From: Seminavis robusta
Taxonomy: Eukaryota; Bacillariophyta; Bacillariophyceae; Naviculales; Naviculaceae
Assembly (NCBI GenBank): GCA_903772945.1
Contig: CAICTM010000037.1
Coordinates: 96,219-160,218 of the forward strand
Direction of reading: 5' to 3'
DNA: 64,000 bases
The notes under the pieces were generated by a model, which saw nothing but the letters and a program-made list of their open reading frames with translations, was not told the DNA's origin and made no database searches. Made by a program: the position numbers and the translations under genes. This document shows, one piece after another, positions 1 to 8,443 of this stretch; position 1 is the stretch's first letter; each line of letters begins with the position of its first letter.

Positions 1-940
1 TGTTCGCGAGCGCCTGAGCATCGCCACCCCATGTAGCCAAGCCAGCACTCATCCGACTCGGTACAAATCCAGGCGCCAGAACATTGACGGTAATGTGCTT
101 GGGTGCCAACTCCCTTGCCAGATCTTTGGTCAAATGATGGACGGCTGCCTTGCTAGCGTCATAGGCATGTGTTGGTGCTTCCTACGGGAGGATAATCAAT
201 CAAAAGGGAAAAAACACATCAATACCCCGGTTGAATCACACGTAAAGAGCATCGTGTTGCTTGACTTGGATTTGCTTACCTGAGGCACCATTCCAGCCAC
301 TAGAAGCACATGCATGCACATTCAAATGCCGTTAGTCGGGCACAGAACCCAACAACAATTTTTATTTCAATTCGTTTCAATGGAACTCACCACTTCCAAT
401 GTTAATGACGCGTCCAGGATCATCTCCCGTTTCTCTCTTCAACAGGGGGATGCATTCTCGTGTCAGGTAGAAGAGACCCTTGACATTGAGGTCAAATACC
501 TTGTCGAAGCCCCAATTGGCCTTGCCGGAATCGCGATCTAGGGGTTCTCCCCAACTAGCGCCGGCATTATTGACAAGTACATCAAGTTTATTGTCGAATA
601 CCGATGCCGTGTGACTGGCCAAGGCGACGCAGCCTTCTCGGGTGGAGACATTGGATGCAACGTACTGTACATTGTCCGACTTGAGACTCTCGGCTGCTTC
701 CGCACACGCCTTTTCATCTCGACTTGTCAACAGCACTTTGGCACCGGCGTCTACGAATCCTTTGGCAATCATCAATCCAATGCCACGGGATCCCCCCGTC
801 ACAAGGACGTTCTGCCAGAATTAATGAAACAAAAGATGAGTCTAGATAGAACCTTGTACATCGAGACAAGTAACGTCATCGATGCAGCGTACCTTCCCAG
901 CCACCGAAAACAGGCTATTCAACTTGGTTGCTGCGGACAT
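1..940 (-). CDS. Short-chain dehydrogenase/reductase (partial, C-terminus off left edge)
   Basis: An NAD(P)-dependent oxidoreductase of the classical SDR family; the substrate cannot be told. Four exons fit GT-AG rules and keep frame: 893-940, 391-811, 280-299 and 1-181 (read right to left). The start ATG is at 940. Residues 21-28 are the cofactor motif TGGSRGIG, NNAG follows in exon 2, the catalytic Ser is S156 in IGSVAG (split across the intron between exons 2 and 3), and the Tyr/Lys pair is Y170-x3-K174 (YDASK), the usual SDR spacing. The third exon is only 20 bp and completes GSVAGMVPQ exactly, which confirms the model. The gene continues beyond base 1, after the segment reading APGFVPSRM, so about the last quarter is missing. 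No targeting peptide is obvious. The start is close to the cofactor fold, which suggests a cytosolic enzyme. Confidence 0.9.
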
Positions 941-1572
941 GGTCTGATCTTCTAAAGGTTTGTGCGGTTGTCTTCTTTAGCTGCTGGTCTGGGAGCAGAG
1001 TAGATCAGGCTATAGCTAGCAAGGGTCGTGTCAAGAAATGGCATCTGCAAGATGATGACTTCGAAGATCCGAAGATCCAGCATCGAATAATAATATTATT
1101 GCTATTTTAAGTTGTTTGGAAGATGATCGCAGAGGCGCACTGCATCATCTACTAGTACACATTCTGTACATGTACCGTACGGTACACAGAGTGGGTGCCC
1201 TTCCATGCAATGCACCCCTACCGTACTTTGAGTTGACTATCGATGATTTAGTTAGCTTTTCTTCTTCTTTTCTCTGCCTTGGAGTGGGCAAATCACATTC
1301 TCTATTGCCCATACAGTACCGTACCGAGCAAACAGCTCGTTCAGTTCTTTCATTTTTCCTATTCTGTGATTAAAGTAGTTAGCTGCCCAGCGATTCATGC
1401 ACTAGAGTAGGAGAAAGCCATCAAATATCCTGGTATACTTGTTTTTAAGTTTCTTGTGAACGTGAAATCCTTCGTCACGAAATCATCTTTTTTGTTCTGC
1501 ACGTGTCATGAGTCGAGTCTGTACAAACTGAATCGAATCCTCAGAAGGGCGCTTGGCCGCCTCACCACTACT
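941..1572. other. Intergenic, 632 bp
   Basis: Upstream of the dehydrogenase and downstream of the next minus-strand gene. I see no gene. It carries short palindromic tracts (tactagtac near 1150, acatgtaccgtacggtac near 1165) of the kind that recur between genes throughout the window. Confidence 0.6.
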
Positions 1573-3513
1573 TTACCCCACCACGAATGGCTGTTCCTCT
1601 CCCGCGTAGATCGAGATGCGAAGGGGAGGGTTTAGTCCCCCATCTTCAATCTGCAGCCCTTCAATGTAGTCCGAGTCAAACAAACTGTACTGCATGACAC
1701 CACCGACTCCCGAGTTTGCATGAATGTAAATGATGGGCAACTCGTAAGATCCCAAGAATTCTGCCATACGATTGAAGAACCTTCGTTGTTGAGGTCCCGG
1801 ACGAGCATTGCCCATCAGGACAATCTTTTGGAAGTTGTCCTGATTCATGGATACCATGGACTCCATCCAATTGACATTGTCATTCAATCGTCGAGTCCAC
1901 TCCTCTTGGCTGGTCATGCGTCCTCCCACAAGGTGCAATCCCAAAAAGAGGACATCCTTGAAGAGAAAGGCAAAGTTCTCCTTTCGACGCATTTGCCGGT
2001 TGACGATAAAGTTGTGATCAAAGTTGGCTTCAAACGATTCAAAGTTGGCTTGCCATGTCTCCCAGGCATCGTCAGGATTGGGACAGTTGTTCCAATCTTC
2101 TTCGCCAGGCACGATAAACATGGGAACAGGACTCTGTAGGAGGACATCCTTGACGCGAGAGTATCGTGATTCCGAGCACAAGGTGACGGCCGAGTTCTGA
2201 ATGTTACCCAAATGCGCCACAAAGTGAGCATCACTGGGCAAGGCTTCGAGATCAGCGCTGAGCTTTTCTTCTTCGCTACTATCATAGGGAGAGTCGGACG
2301 TGACATAGAAGACAATGTCTGGAAGACCCTCTTGGCCTGCCGAGCCGGTACTGGTTGCAGTGGAAGCAAATGTCTTGGCAGCCTTTGTCTGGCCTGCTGT
2401 TGACCGAGAGACAAGCATTCCAATAAGGAGGCCAACAGCGATACAGAGTGAAGCAGATAGGATGGCCCAACGACGCTGCTGTCTCTTTTTGCGTTCCAAT
2501 TGTTCTTGCCACGTCTTGCGGGGTTCGGGAGGTGTCAAGGACCTGCCATTGGAGTCTAGATCACGGCTTCCAAAGGCCGCCATGATGTTGGCTCCTCTAT
2601 CCAGATCGGGTGAGTACGTAGTGGTGGCAGTGGCAGGGGTGGTGGTGGGCTTCTTTCCAAAGCCGTCACGAAAGCTGAATCCACCAGATCCAAAGACGCT
2701 AGGCGAATCATGAGGACTGGCTATGAACAGGTTGCGGTGAGTTTTGACTTCTCTGTCAGTTTCCCGTTCCATGTGATTGAGGACATCTTTGACGTTGGCG
2801 CTGCGACTGCGTCCGCCCGACAAGGCCAATAGGGTGTGGTCAATAGAGTACCTAGAGGACCACTTGCTTTCCTTTTTGGGCATGGTTCCTCCATTGTTTT
2901 CCATTTCAATGACATCGACGAGGGCGTCTTCTTCGGCATAAGAAGGGATATTATTTTCTTCGTCATCTCCGTCTTTACCGGGGAAGGCAGATCGAGGACT
3001 GGAAGTGTAGGAGGCAGATCTGGAAGAACGCTTGGTGAAGTCAAGTCCAGCCAAAGCGGAAGGAACGCGCTTGGAACTACTGGTACTGGATCGGCGGCTG
3101 CTGCTGTTACTGCCATGGCCTGATCCCAAGCCACCGAGGCTACTGCGACTTCCGCTAAAGCCACCACTGTAGGAGGCAGAGAATCCGCCACTCTGCGTCT
3201 TTCGGACAGAATAAGGCGTCGAGAGGTGATCGTCGGCAATCTCCAACATTTTCAAGGCTTCAAGACGAATGGCTTCATCATCATCATATCCCTCTTCACT
3301 GTCTTCATCAGATTCAATATCACTCGGAGTTGACATACCAGAACGCACCGGGGAGTTTGCAACTCGCTCCGCCGCAAGCTCAACAGCCCTGACATTGGCT
3401 TCGTGAGTCTCCGACATGGTCGGATTTTCGTACTGCGCCCAACGAGAAGGCATTTCTTTGTTTGTGGAACCCATCAACTCATCCTCATCCCAAGGGGGGG
3501 TTTCGTCAGCCAT
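1573..3513 (-). CDS. Type II membrane protein with degenerate calcineurin-like phosphoesterase domain
   Basis: Single exon, 646 aa from the ATG at 3513 (MADETPPWDEDEL). The first half is Ser/Gly/acidic low-complexity sequence, probably disordered and cytosolic. One hydrophobic segment follows (WAILSASLCIAVGLLIGMLV), then a ~250-aa lumenal or extracellular domain. That domain keeps the order of calcineurin-like metallophosphoesterase motifs, but the metal ligands look replaced: FYVTSDSPY where D-x-H is expected, HLGNIQN where GD is expected, VPGEEDW where GNHD is expected, then GNARPG and IHANSG. I infer a fold-retaining protein that may no longer be a phosphatase. The family assignment rests on motif order and recalled diatom homologues, so a distinct diatom family is possible. 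No intron is needed and the frame is intact. Confidence 0.6.
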   Translation of the reverse strand: MADETPPWDEDELMGSTNKEMPSRWAQYENPTMSETHEANVRAVELAAERVANSPVRSGMSTPSDIESDEDSEEGYDDDEAIRLEALKMLEIADDHLSTPYSVRKTQSGGFSASYSGGFSGSRSSLGGLGSGHGSNSSSRRSSTSSSKRVPSALAGLDFTKRSSRSASYTSSPRSAFPGKDGDDEENNIPSYAEEDALVDVIEMENNGGTMPKKESKWSSRYSIDHTLLALSGGRSRSANVKDVLNHMERETDREVKTHRNLFIASPHDSPSVFGSGGFSFRDGFGKKPTTTPATATTTYSPDLDRGANIMAAFGSRDLDSNGRSLTPPEPRKTWQEQLERKKRQQRRWAILSASLCIAVGLLIGMLVSRSTAGQTKAAKTFASTATSTGSAGQEGLPDIVFYVTSDSPYDSSEEEKLSADLEALPSDAHFVAHLGNIQNSAVTLCSESRYSRVKDVLLQSPVPMFIVPGEEDWNNCPNPDDAWETWQANFESFEANFDHNFIVNRQMRRKENFAFLFKDVLFLGLHLVGGRMTSQEEWTRRLNDNVNWMESMVSMNQDNFQKIVLMGNARPGPQQRRFFNRMAEFLGSYELPIIYIHANSGVGGVMQYSLFDSDYIEGLQIEDGGLNPPLRISIYAGEEQPFVVG

Positions 3514-4181
3514 CTTCAAAGTTATCTATCAGTACTTCTAAAGTCCGTTGCACGCAACTTATACTCAAGGAAGGGACTAAAAGTGGCGGTTGTCAAAGAC
3601 AGAGGCAGAGCATCCAGATCAAATGCGACGAATCAATACAAAAATGCATCCGCCAACACAACTGTTACCAAAATGTTTGTAGTCTTGTTGACATGAATCA
3701 CACGATTCGCATAAAATATTTAGAAGCTTCGCGGCGGAGCCCTCGGTTTGTGTCCAAACAATGAATTTTTTGGTCCTAAACTGTCGGGAGGCAAACTAAC
3801 GGTCGGCATTCAAGCTAACCGGTGGTGGTCATTTTTTCATTCACTGACGGTAGTCATGAGTCGAGTCGAGTCGAGTCAGTCGACGAGTGCAGTCGAGTCC
3901 CGGTCCGTACCGGTACATGTACGAGAAAGTCCGTGGGGCCACCCAACACAATGGTGACCGACAGCCAAAATTCACTCTTTGCTGAAATCGTAGAACTCTA
4001 TTGTTTTGTTCAGTAGTTTTAGTTCTTTGTACCAGTCCTGGTATTGCTTGTGATCTCTGGGGCACAGTGGGACCTGAACTCGGCGTCGTTCAATGTAAAT
4101 GCACCGACGCAACGCACGTCCTTCGGTTCAAATCGAGGCTATCATGTCATACATCATACAACTAGGCTCTACGGTAGCCAG
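3514..4181. other. Intergenic, 668 bp, with (GAGTC)n tract
   Basis: Promoter side of the phosphoesterase-like gene and 3' side of the next minus-strand gene. Bases 3857-3899 are an imperfect GAGTC pentanucleotide repeat, followed by gtaccggtacatgtac at about 3907. No gene seen. Confidence 0.6.
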
Positions 4182-4856
4182 CTAGATCAGGCGAGGGGGA
4201 GGCTTTGTCAAAAAGGCAGTTCCCAGTTCTTCTTTCTTTCTGGGCTGAGGACGCCGGTCTCCGTAGTCAATCGAACGGATCTTTTGCTCATACTTCCAAA
4301 TGCCAAAATACAAATCGAAGAGAACGGGAAGTCCCAGCAACGCAATGTTCGTACACAGTTCAATCCCTTTCACCCTTCGGTAGGTGCGAGGATGGAGCAG
4401 CTTTCCACGTAACGTCATCATCTGCTCTTCTTCGACACACTCTCTCCATCGCTCGTGCATTCCGAGGGTGTCGTTCCAGTACTCGATTGCGTTGCGTCGT
4501 GCCGTTTTGCGAATAACTCGATGTGAACTCCACATCCGCATCCGGGCGTGGCTTGAATAGTGGCAACGAGACGGTATCTCTACGACGGAAGCGGTGGAGG
4601 CAAAACGAACTGCCTTGGTCGACATTTTGTAAGCATCGTTTTCCGGGGACGGCTCGGACACGAACAGAACGGGGACTTTGTAGACTTCGAAAGGATGAGT
4701 AAGACGCGCAATGGCTGTTGCAACCATGCGTCGTTTCTTCTGTGGCGTCCGTTCAAGAGAGCGGCCGATTTTGCTCAGAAGGCTGTTTCGAAGACGACGA
4801 CTCATGCGAAACTTCGACTTGCCATGGCCGCCAATCTTCTTCTTGTTGAATATCAT
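4182..4856 (-). CDS. Diatom-expanded family protein (IPS...EY...HP domain), copy A
   Basis: 224 aa, single exon, ATG at 4856 (MIFNKKKIGGHGKSKFRMS). Function unknown. The N-terminus is strongly basic. The core reads VRFASTASVVEIPS, then RNAIEYW, W-R-E-C-VEEEQMM and LLHP. The same pattern occurs in the divergently transcribed neighbour at 5375-6295 (VQFRTTVSVKLIPS, RNRAEYM, WRNCAEENDM, LIHP), so the two are paralogues. From memory this pattern matches a large uncharacterised family in pennate diatoms. A C-terminal hydrophobic stretch (ALLGLPVLFDLYFGIW) may be one membrane anchor, matching the anchor in the neighbour. Confidence 0.7.
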   Translation of the reverse strand: MIFNKKKIGGHGKSKFRMSRRLRNSLLSKIGRSLERTPQKKRRMVATAIARLTHPFEVYKVPVLFVSEPSPENDAYKMSTKAVRFASTASVVEIPSRCHYSSHARMRMWSSHRVIRKTARRNAIEYWNDTLGMHERWRECVEEEQMMTLRGKLLHPRTYRRVKGIELCTNIALLGLPVLFDLYFGIWKYEQKIRSIDYGDRRPQPRKKEELGTAFLTKPPPRLI

Positions 4857-5374
4857 GGTCGGTATTACGACCTTACGATGATGGGTGATGCAGTTAATGT
4901 TACGATCGAGATTCCACTGTAGTAACAAATGGCCACAGTACTTTGCTATGAGACCGTCGCCGTACCAAGCAGCCACTTGGGGCTCGCTCAAAAGAAACGC
5001 ACCGTTACTTCGAATTCGAAATGATTTTCAAAACGATATTGAACTTCAAAAGCTGGGAAGGATCAGAATGATGAATGATCGATCGAATCAGCCATCCTTG
5101 TGAGAGAGAGCTTGTAGGAAAACGCGAAGACGACAAGACGAAAAGCAAAAGAGGACCGAATGAGCTCGTTCGACAGAAAAAGTGTGAGGCCTGAACTCGT
5201 CCATATCGACTGGCGTGGATGACAATTCATGACTGATTATTCGTGACAGAAGTCAAAACGTTCCACGCTGTGCAGGCGTTGGTACCTGTCCTACTAGAGC
5301 GACAGTCCGGTGGGCCCAAGCCGCTCACAAATTTTGCCCACACCTTGAGGTCAACGATTTCATTCATTTCCATC
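4857..5374. other. Divergent intergenic region, 518 bp
   Basis: Lies between the start codons of the two paralogous, oppositely transcribed diatom-family genes, so it should hold both promoters. No gene or obvious core element recognised. Confidence 0.5.
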
Positions 5375-6295
5375 ATGACGAGTTTCGTAGGACGGAAGAA
5401 CGCTTCAGCCAAGACCATGGCACCAACAGCGCGTGTGACTTCCAAGATCGGTCTCTCCCCTCTTCAAGAAGCCGGAAAGCGTGTTTCGAAGCTACGCCTC
5501 TCCTTGAGAGACAAGAGCGGTGGCAACCTCAATCTTTCGTTTCGATCGCGCCGTGGAGTGAAGGTATCGATCGATCCCGAGCGCATTGCTGTGCCCGAGA
5601 ATGGACCATTTTCGAAAGGTGTAAAGGTGACTATTGATCCCGATCGCCTTGGGCCAGATACTTTGATTCGTGAGGAACGAATGAAGAATCACTGCGGAGA
5701 AGACACCAACAGCCGCGTTCAATTTCGTACCACCGTAAGCGTCAAATTGATCCCTTCTCACCGAGAACTGCGCCCTGATGTAAAAGCAAAACTTTGGGAT
5801 TCTAAACAACTTCGACAAGCGAACGCGATTCGAAATCGGGCCGAATACATGTCGGATGGTCGCGATTGGCGGAACTGTGCCGAGGAGAACGACATGTTCA
5901 TTTTCTTCGGAGAGCTGATTCACCCATACACAGATGCAATCATGATGGGTGAAGCAGCCGAGTACGAGAAGCGGCAATTCGCGCGCCTTTCAAAGAAGAA
6001 GGAGGAGTCACAGGTGAACATGTTGTGTTCAAAGAAGGAGGAGTCACAGGTGAGCATGTGGTGTCGTCTCGGATTTGTTTTGATCGCCATTTGGCTTTTC
6101 GTGGCTAACTGTATTTGTATTGTCCATGACAACCAGGAGCGTCCTCTTTCCCTCAAGCAACGATTGGTAGTTCTCGCGAGTGGCGTCTTCTTTTCCTCTG
6201 CAGTGGAGAAGAAATCCAAGCGTCGCGAGACAAAGGAGAATTTCCTTCTTTCTTTGGCTCGCCAGAACCATCAGGCCATCGGGGTTGCTACTTAA
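5375..6295 (+). CDS. Diatom-expanded family protein (IPS...EY...HP domain), copy B
   Basis: 306 aa, single exon, ATG at 5375 (MTSFVGRKNASAKTM). The N-terminal ~70 residues are basic. Two near repeats (RGVKVSIDPERI and KGVKVTIDPDRL) precede the family core: VQFRTTVSVKLIPSHREL, LWDSKQLRQANAIRNRAEYM, WRNCAEENDMFIFF, GELIHPYT. Next comes a short tandem duplication (KKKEESQVNMLC / SKKEESQVSMWC), one hydrophobic segment (LGFVLIAIWLFVANCICIV), and a short hydrophobic patch near the end. It is probably a membrane-anchored protein. Function is unknown, and the relation to the neighbouring minus-strand gene is clear from the shared motifs. Confidence 0.75.
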   Translation: MTSFVGRKNASAKTMAPTARVTSKIGLSPLQEAGKRVSKLRLSLRDKSGGNLNLSFRSRRGVKVSIDPERIAVPENGPFSKGVKVTIDPDRLGPDTLIREERMKNHCGEDTNSRVQFRTTVSVKLIPSHRELRPDVKAKLWDSKQLRQANAIRNRAEYMSDGRDWRNCAEENDMFIFFGELIHPYTDAIMMGEAAEYEKRQFARLSKKKEESQVNMLCSKKEESQVSMWCRLGFVLIAIWLFVANCICIVHDNQERPLSLKQRLVVLASGVFFSSAVEKKSKRRETKENFLLSLARQNHQAIGVAT

Positions 6296-6761
6296 TTGAA
6301 AGCTCAAGATAGAAAGATAAACATAATTTTTAAAGAAAACAAAATACAAACGATAGATTCTAGTTGCTGCTCTTTTGCTTCGGTTGACGGGAGGGAAGAT
6401 ATGCTACAGTACAGTACCGTACCGATACGGTGACCAGACTGTGCTTCCAGTACCGGTAGTTTAGCAGCTGTGCGTCGTCGACACCTGTGTCTACGATAGT
6501 TCGTCGCAGTTGCCACTTGCACTAGCTAGCTCGAATTGTCTCTTGTGGGCTTCTGCAAGTCCCATGCACTCTTACGCTGTGCGAGCTTGCCCCGATTCGA
6601 TTCATTCTGAACGAGTCATCGCATCAACCTCCAGGATACAGTAGTAGAGAAAACGAATGTTCCTGAATAAGCAAACCTAATCAACTATAGCACCGACCTA
6701 GTGTCCAATCCTCCACACAAAACTACCACTACTTTCACAAACCCCGTTGAATGCTGGCATT
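6296..6761. other. Convergent intergenic region, 466 bp
   Basis: Between the 3' ends of two convergent genes. Contains gtaccgtaccgatacgg-type palindromic sequence near 6415. No gene seen. Confidence 0.5.
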
Positions 6762-8010
6762 TTAGTCTGCCTTTTCTTTGGACTCAGAGGGCTTGGGCGC
6801 CAATGCACGGAAGATCATGGGGCTGGAAAGAACCACGATGGGCTCAATCGTCCACATCAAGTCGCCGGCGAAGTTTCCTTGGTTTTGGGAAATAGAACGT
6901 CAAGGAGGGCCAGCAGGGAAACGGTTAGAAAGATACCAGCCATATGCTGTCTTTTGTCTGTCTGAATCAACCAGCTTGACTTGACTCGACAGTACCAACA
7001 TCGAACTTACCATGCCAATCTGCCATTTCATGAGTGTGGTAAAACTTGAAGTATTTCATCCATCCTGGTTCATTTTCTTCGTCGTCAAAGTAGAATACAA
7101 TAACTCCCATGAGGTACCCATAAAAGGCTATAAAGTTCAGTACGAAAAAGATGAATTCTCGGTATCCTTCCATCTTGGTTGTGTGAGCTTCCTGTCGAAG
7201 TCGCTCCACAATATCCTTGAGGGCTGTTTGGCGGATTTTGTCTTCTTTTTCTCCATCATCTTTTCCACCACGATAGATTTGCAAAGTACGCTGTACTTGG
7301 TCAGTCTCTTGCTTGATATCCTTTTCATCGCCATCGCGTTCCTTCCAAAATGGACTCCATTGGCTCATGAATTGGTAGGTTATCAAGTTCATTGGTGGTG
7401 TGGTCATTGTTTCCTTGAATTTGAGTGTATCTGCCAATTCTAACATGGAATTTGCGGATCGCAGCTTTTCCAGTCCATCGGCAATCATGTAGTACAACAG
7501 GACTGCCAAACAAATCTCCATGACAGTCAGAGCATGAATGAGACCATATACCCCTCCAATCCACGGTGTTTCCGTGACATGCCAGGAATTTGAAAAAAGC
7601 CAAAAGAAGGCTAAACCAATAAAGAAACACTGAACACCAATGATCATCTCCTTGATGGCAGCCTTTCCGTCCTGGACCAACCGGGCTGTCACCAATCGTG
7701 ATGCAATTTCATCATTCTTTTCAATAGGACTGCTGGACACTTTTTTGGGACGATTTTCGAGCAATTTTTGGACTCGATTGACCGTTTTAATGCCATTGAA
7801 TATCATGGACAATCCGGCTTTGGATAGAAAGATAAAGGGGTATAGCTGAAGCCAGGAAATGAAGAACTCCAAGGGAGTTGTCTTGTCGAGGGGAGGAGGG
7901 AACTCGTAGTATTGAGCCGTCACATTGTGGTCGTACAGGAACCTGGGGCCCACCTCCAAGTCCTTTACACAGCACAACAAGTTGCGAGCAAACTGCACGT
8001 AGTCGTTCAT
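6762..8010 (-). CDS. Multipass membrane protein of unknown function
   Basis: 371 aa in two exons (7011-8010 and 6762-6877), ATG at 8010 (MNDYVQFARNLLCC). Without splicing, the frame would continue a few residues and stop. Splicing GTAAGT at 7010 to an AG ending at 6878 gives the more convincing end DWHGNFAGDLMWTIEPIVV...KAD. About five hydrophobic segments are visible: FFISWLQLYPFIFLSKAG, IIGVQCFFIGLAFFWLF, ALTVMEICLAVLLYYMI, FIFFVLNFIAFYGYLMGV and WTIEPIVVLSSPMIF. A charged middle loop (WKERDGDEKDIKQETDQ) separates segments 3 and 4. I do not recognise the family. The short basic tail is probably cytosolic. Confidence 0.75.
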
Positions 8011-8443
8011 TTTCTCACCACCAAAGAAAGTAAAGCAAAGTATTCGAGGTTGTGAGGACAAGTGGACCGAACTCTATTGTTTGTTTGTTCCTTGTTCCTT
8101 GCGTTTGGCAGTCGAAATTGCATGGATGGACGAAACCTCCCTCCAAGTCAAAGTTCAACACCCCTCATTTTTGCTTCTGACCGTCTGTCCGTAGCTTGTC
8201 AAATCAGCCCGTCTTTAAGCCGGCGGAAATAACCTTTAACCCCAACACCCCAACACCCCAACCTCCGCAACAATGACAAGAAGCCTCAGTCTTCTCTTGT
8301 GACGAAGATCCGAGACATCTACTAGTATTCATTCTGTTGATTGGCGTGTTTCTGGTTGCTGTTGTACGCCTCTGCCTCTGGGACTGCTGTTGTGCTTCTT
8401 TGAACTGACGAGACTAACTATAGCAAGCTAGCTAACTATCAAC
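8011..8443. promoter_or_regulatory. Divergent promoter region, 433 bp
   Basis: Between the starts of the membrane protein and the PHD-finger gene. Contains a run of short CCCCAACA repeats near 8240-8262 and tactagtattc near 8320. No core promoter element can be assigned with confidence. Confidence 0.4.

Noticed and set aside
4040-4145. Possible tRNA-like T-arm (ggttcaaatc near 4131)
   Set aside because: Flanking stem does not pair properly and no acceptor or D-arm could be built.
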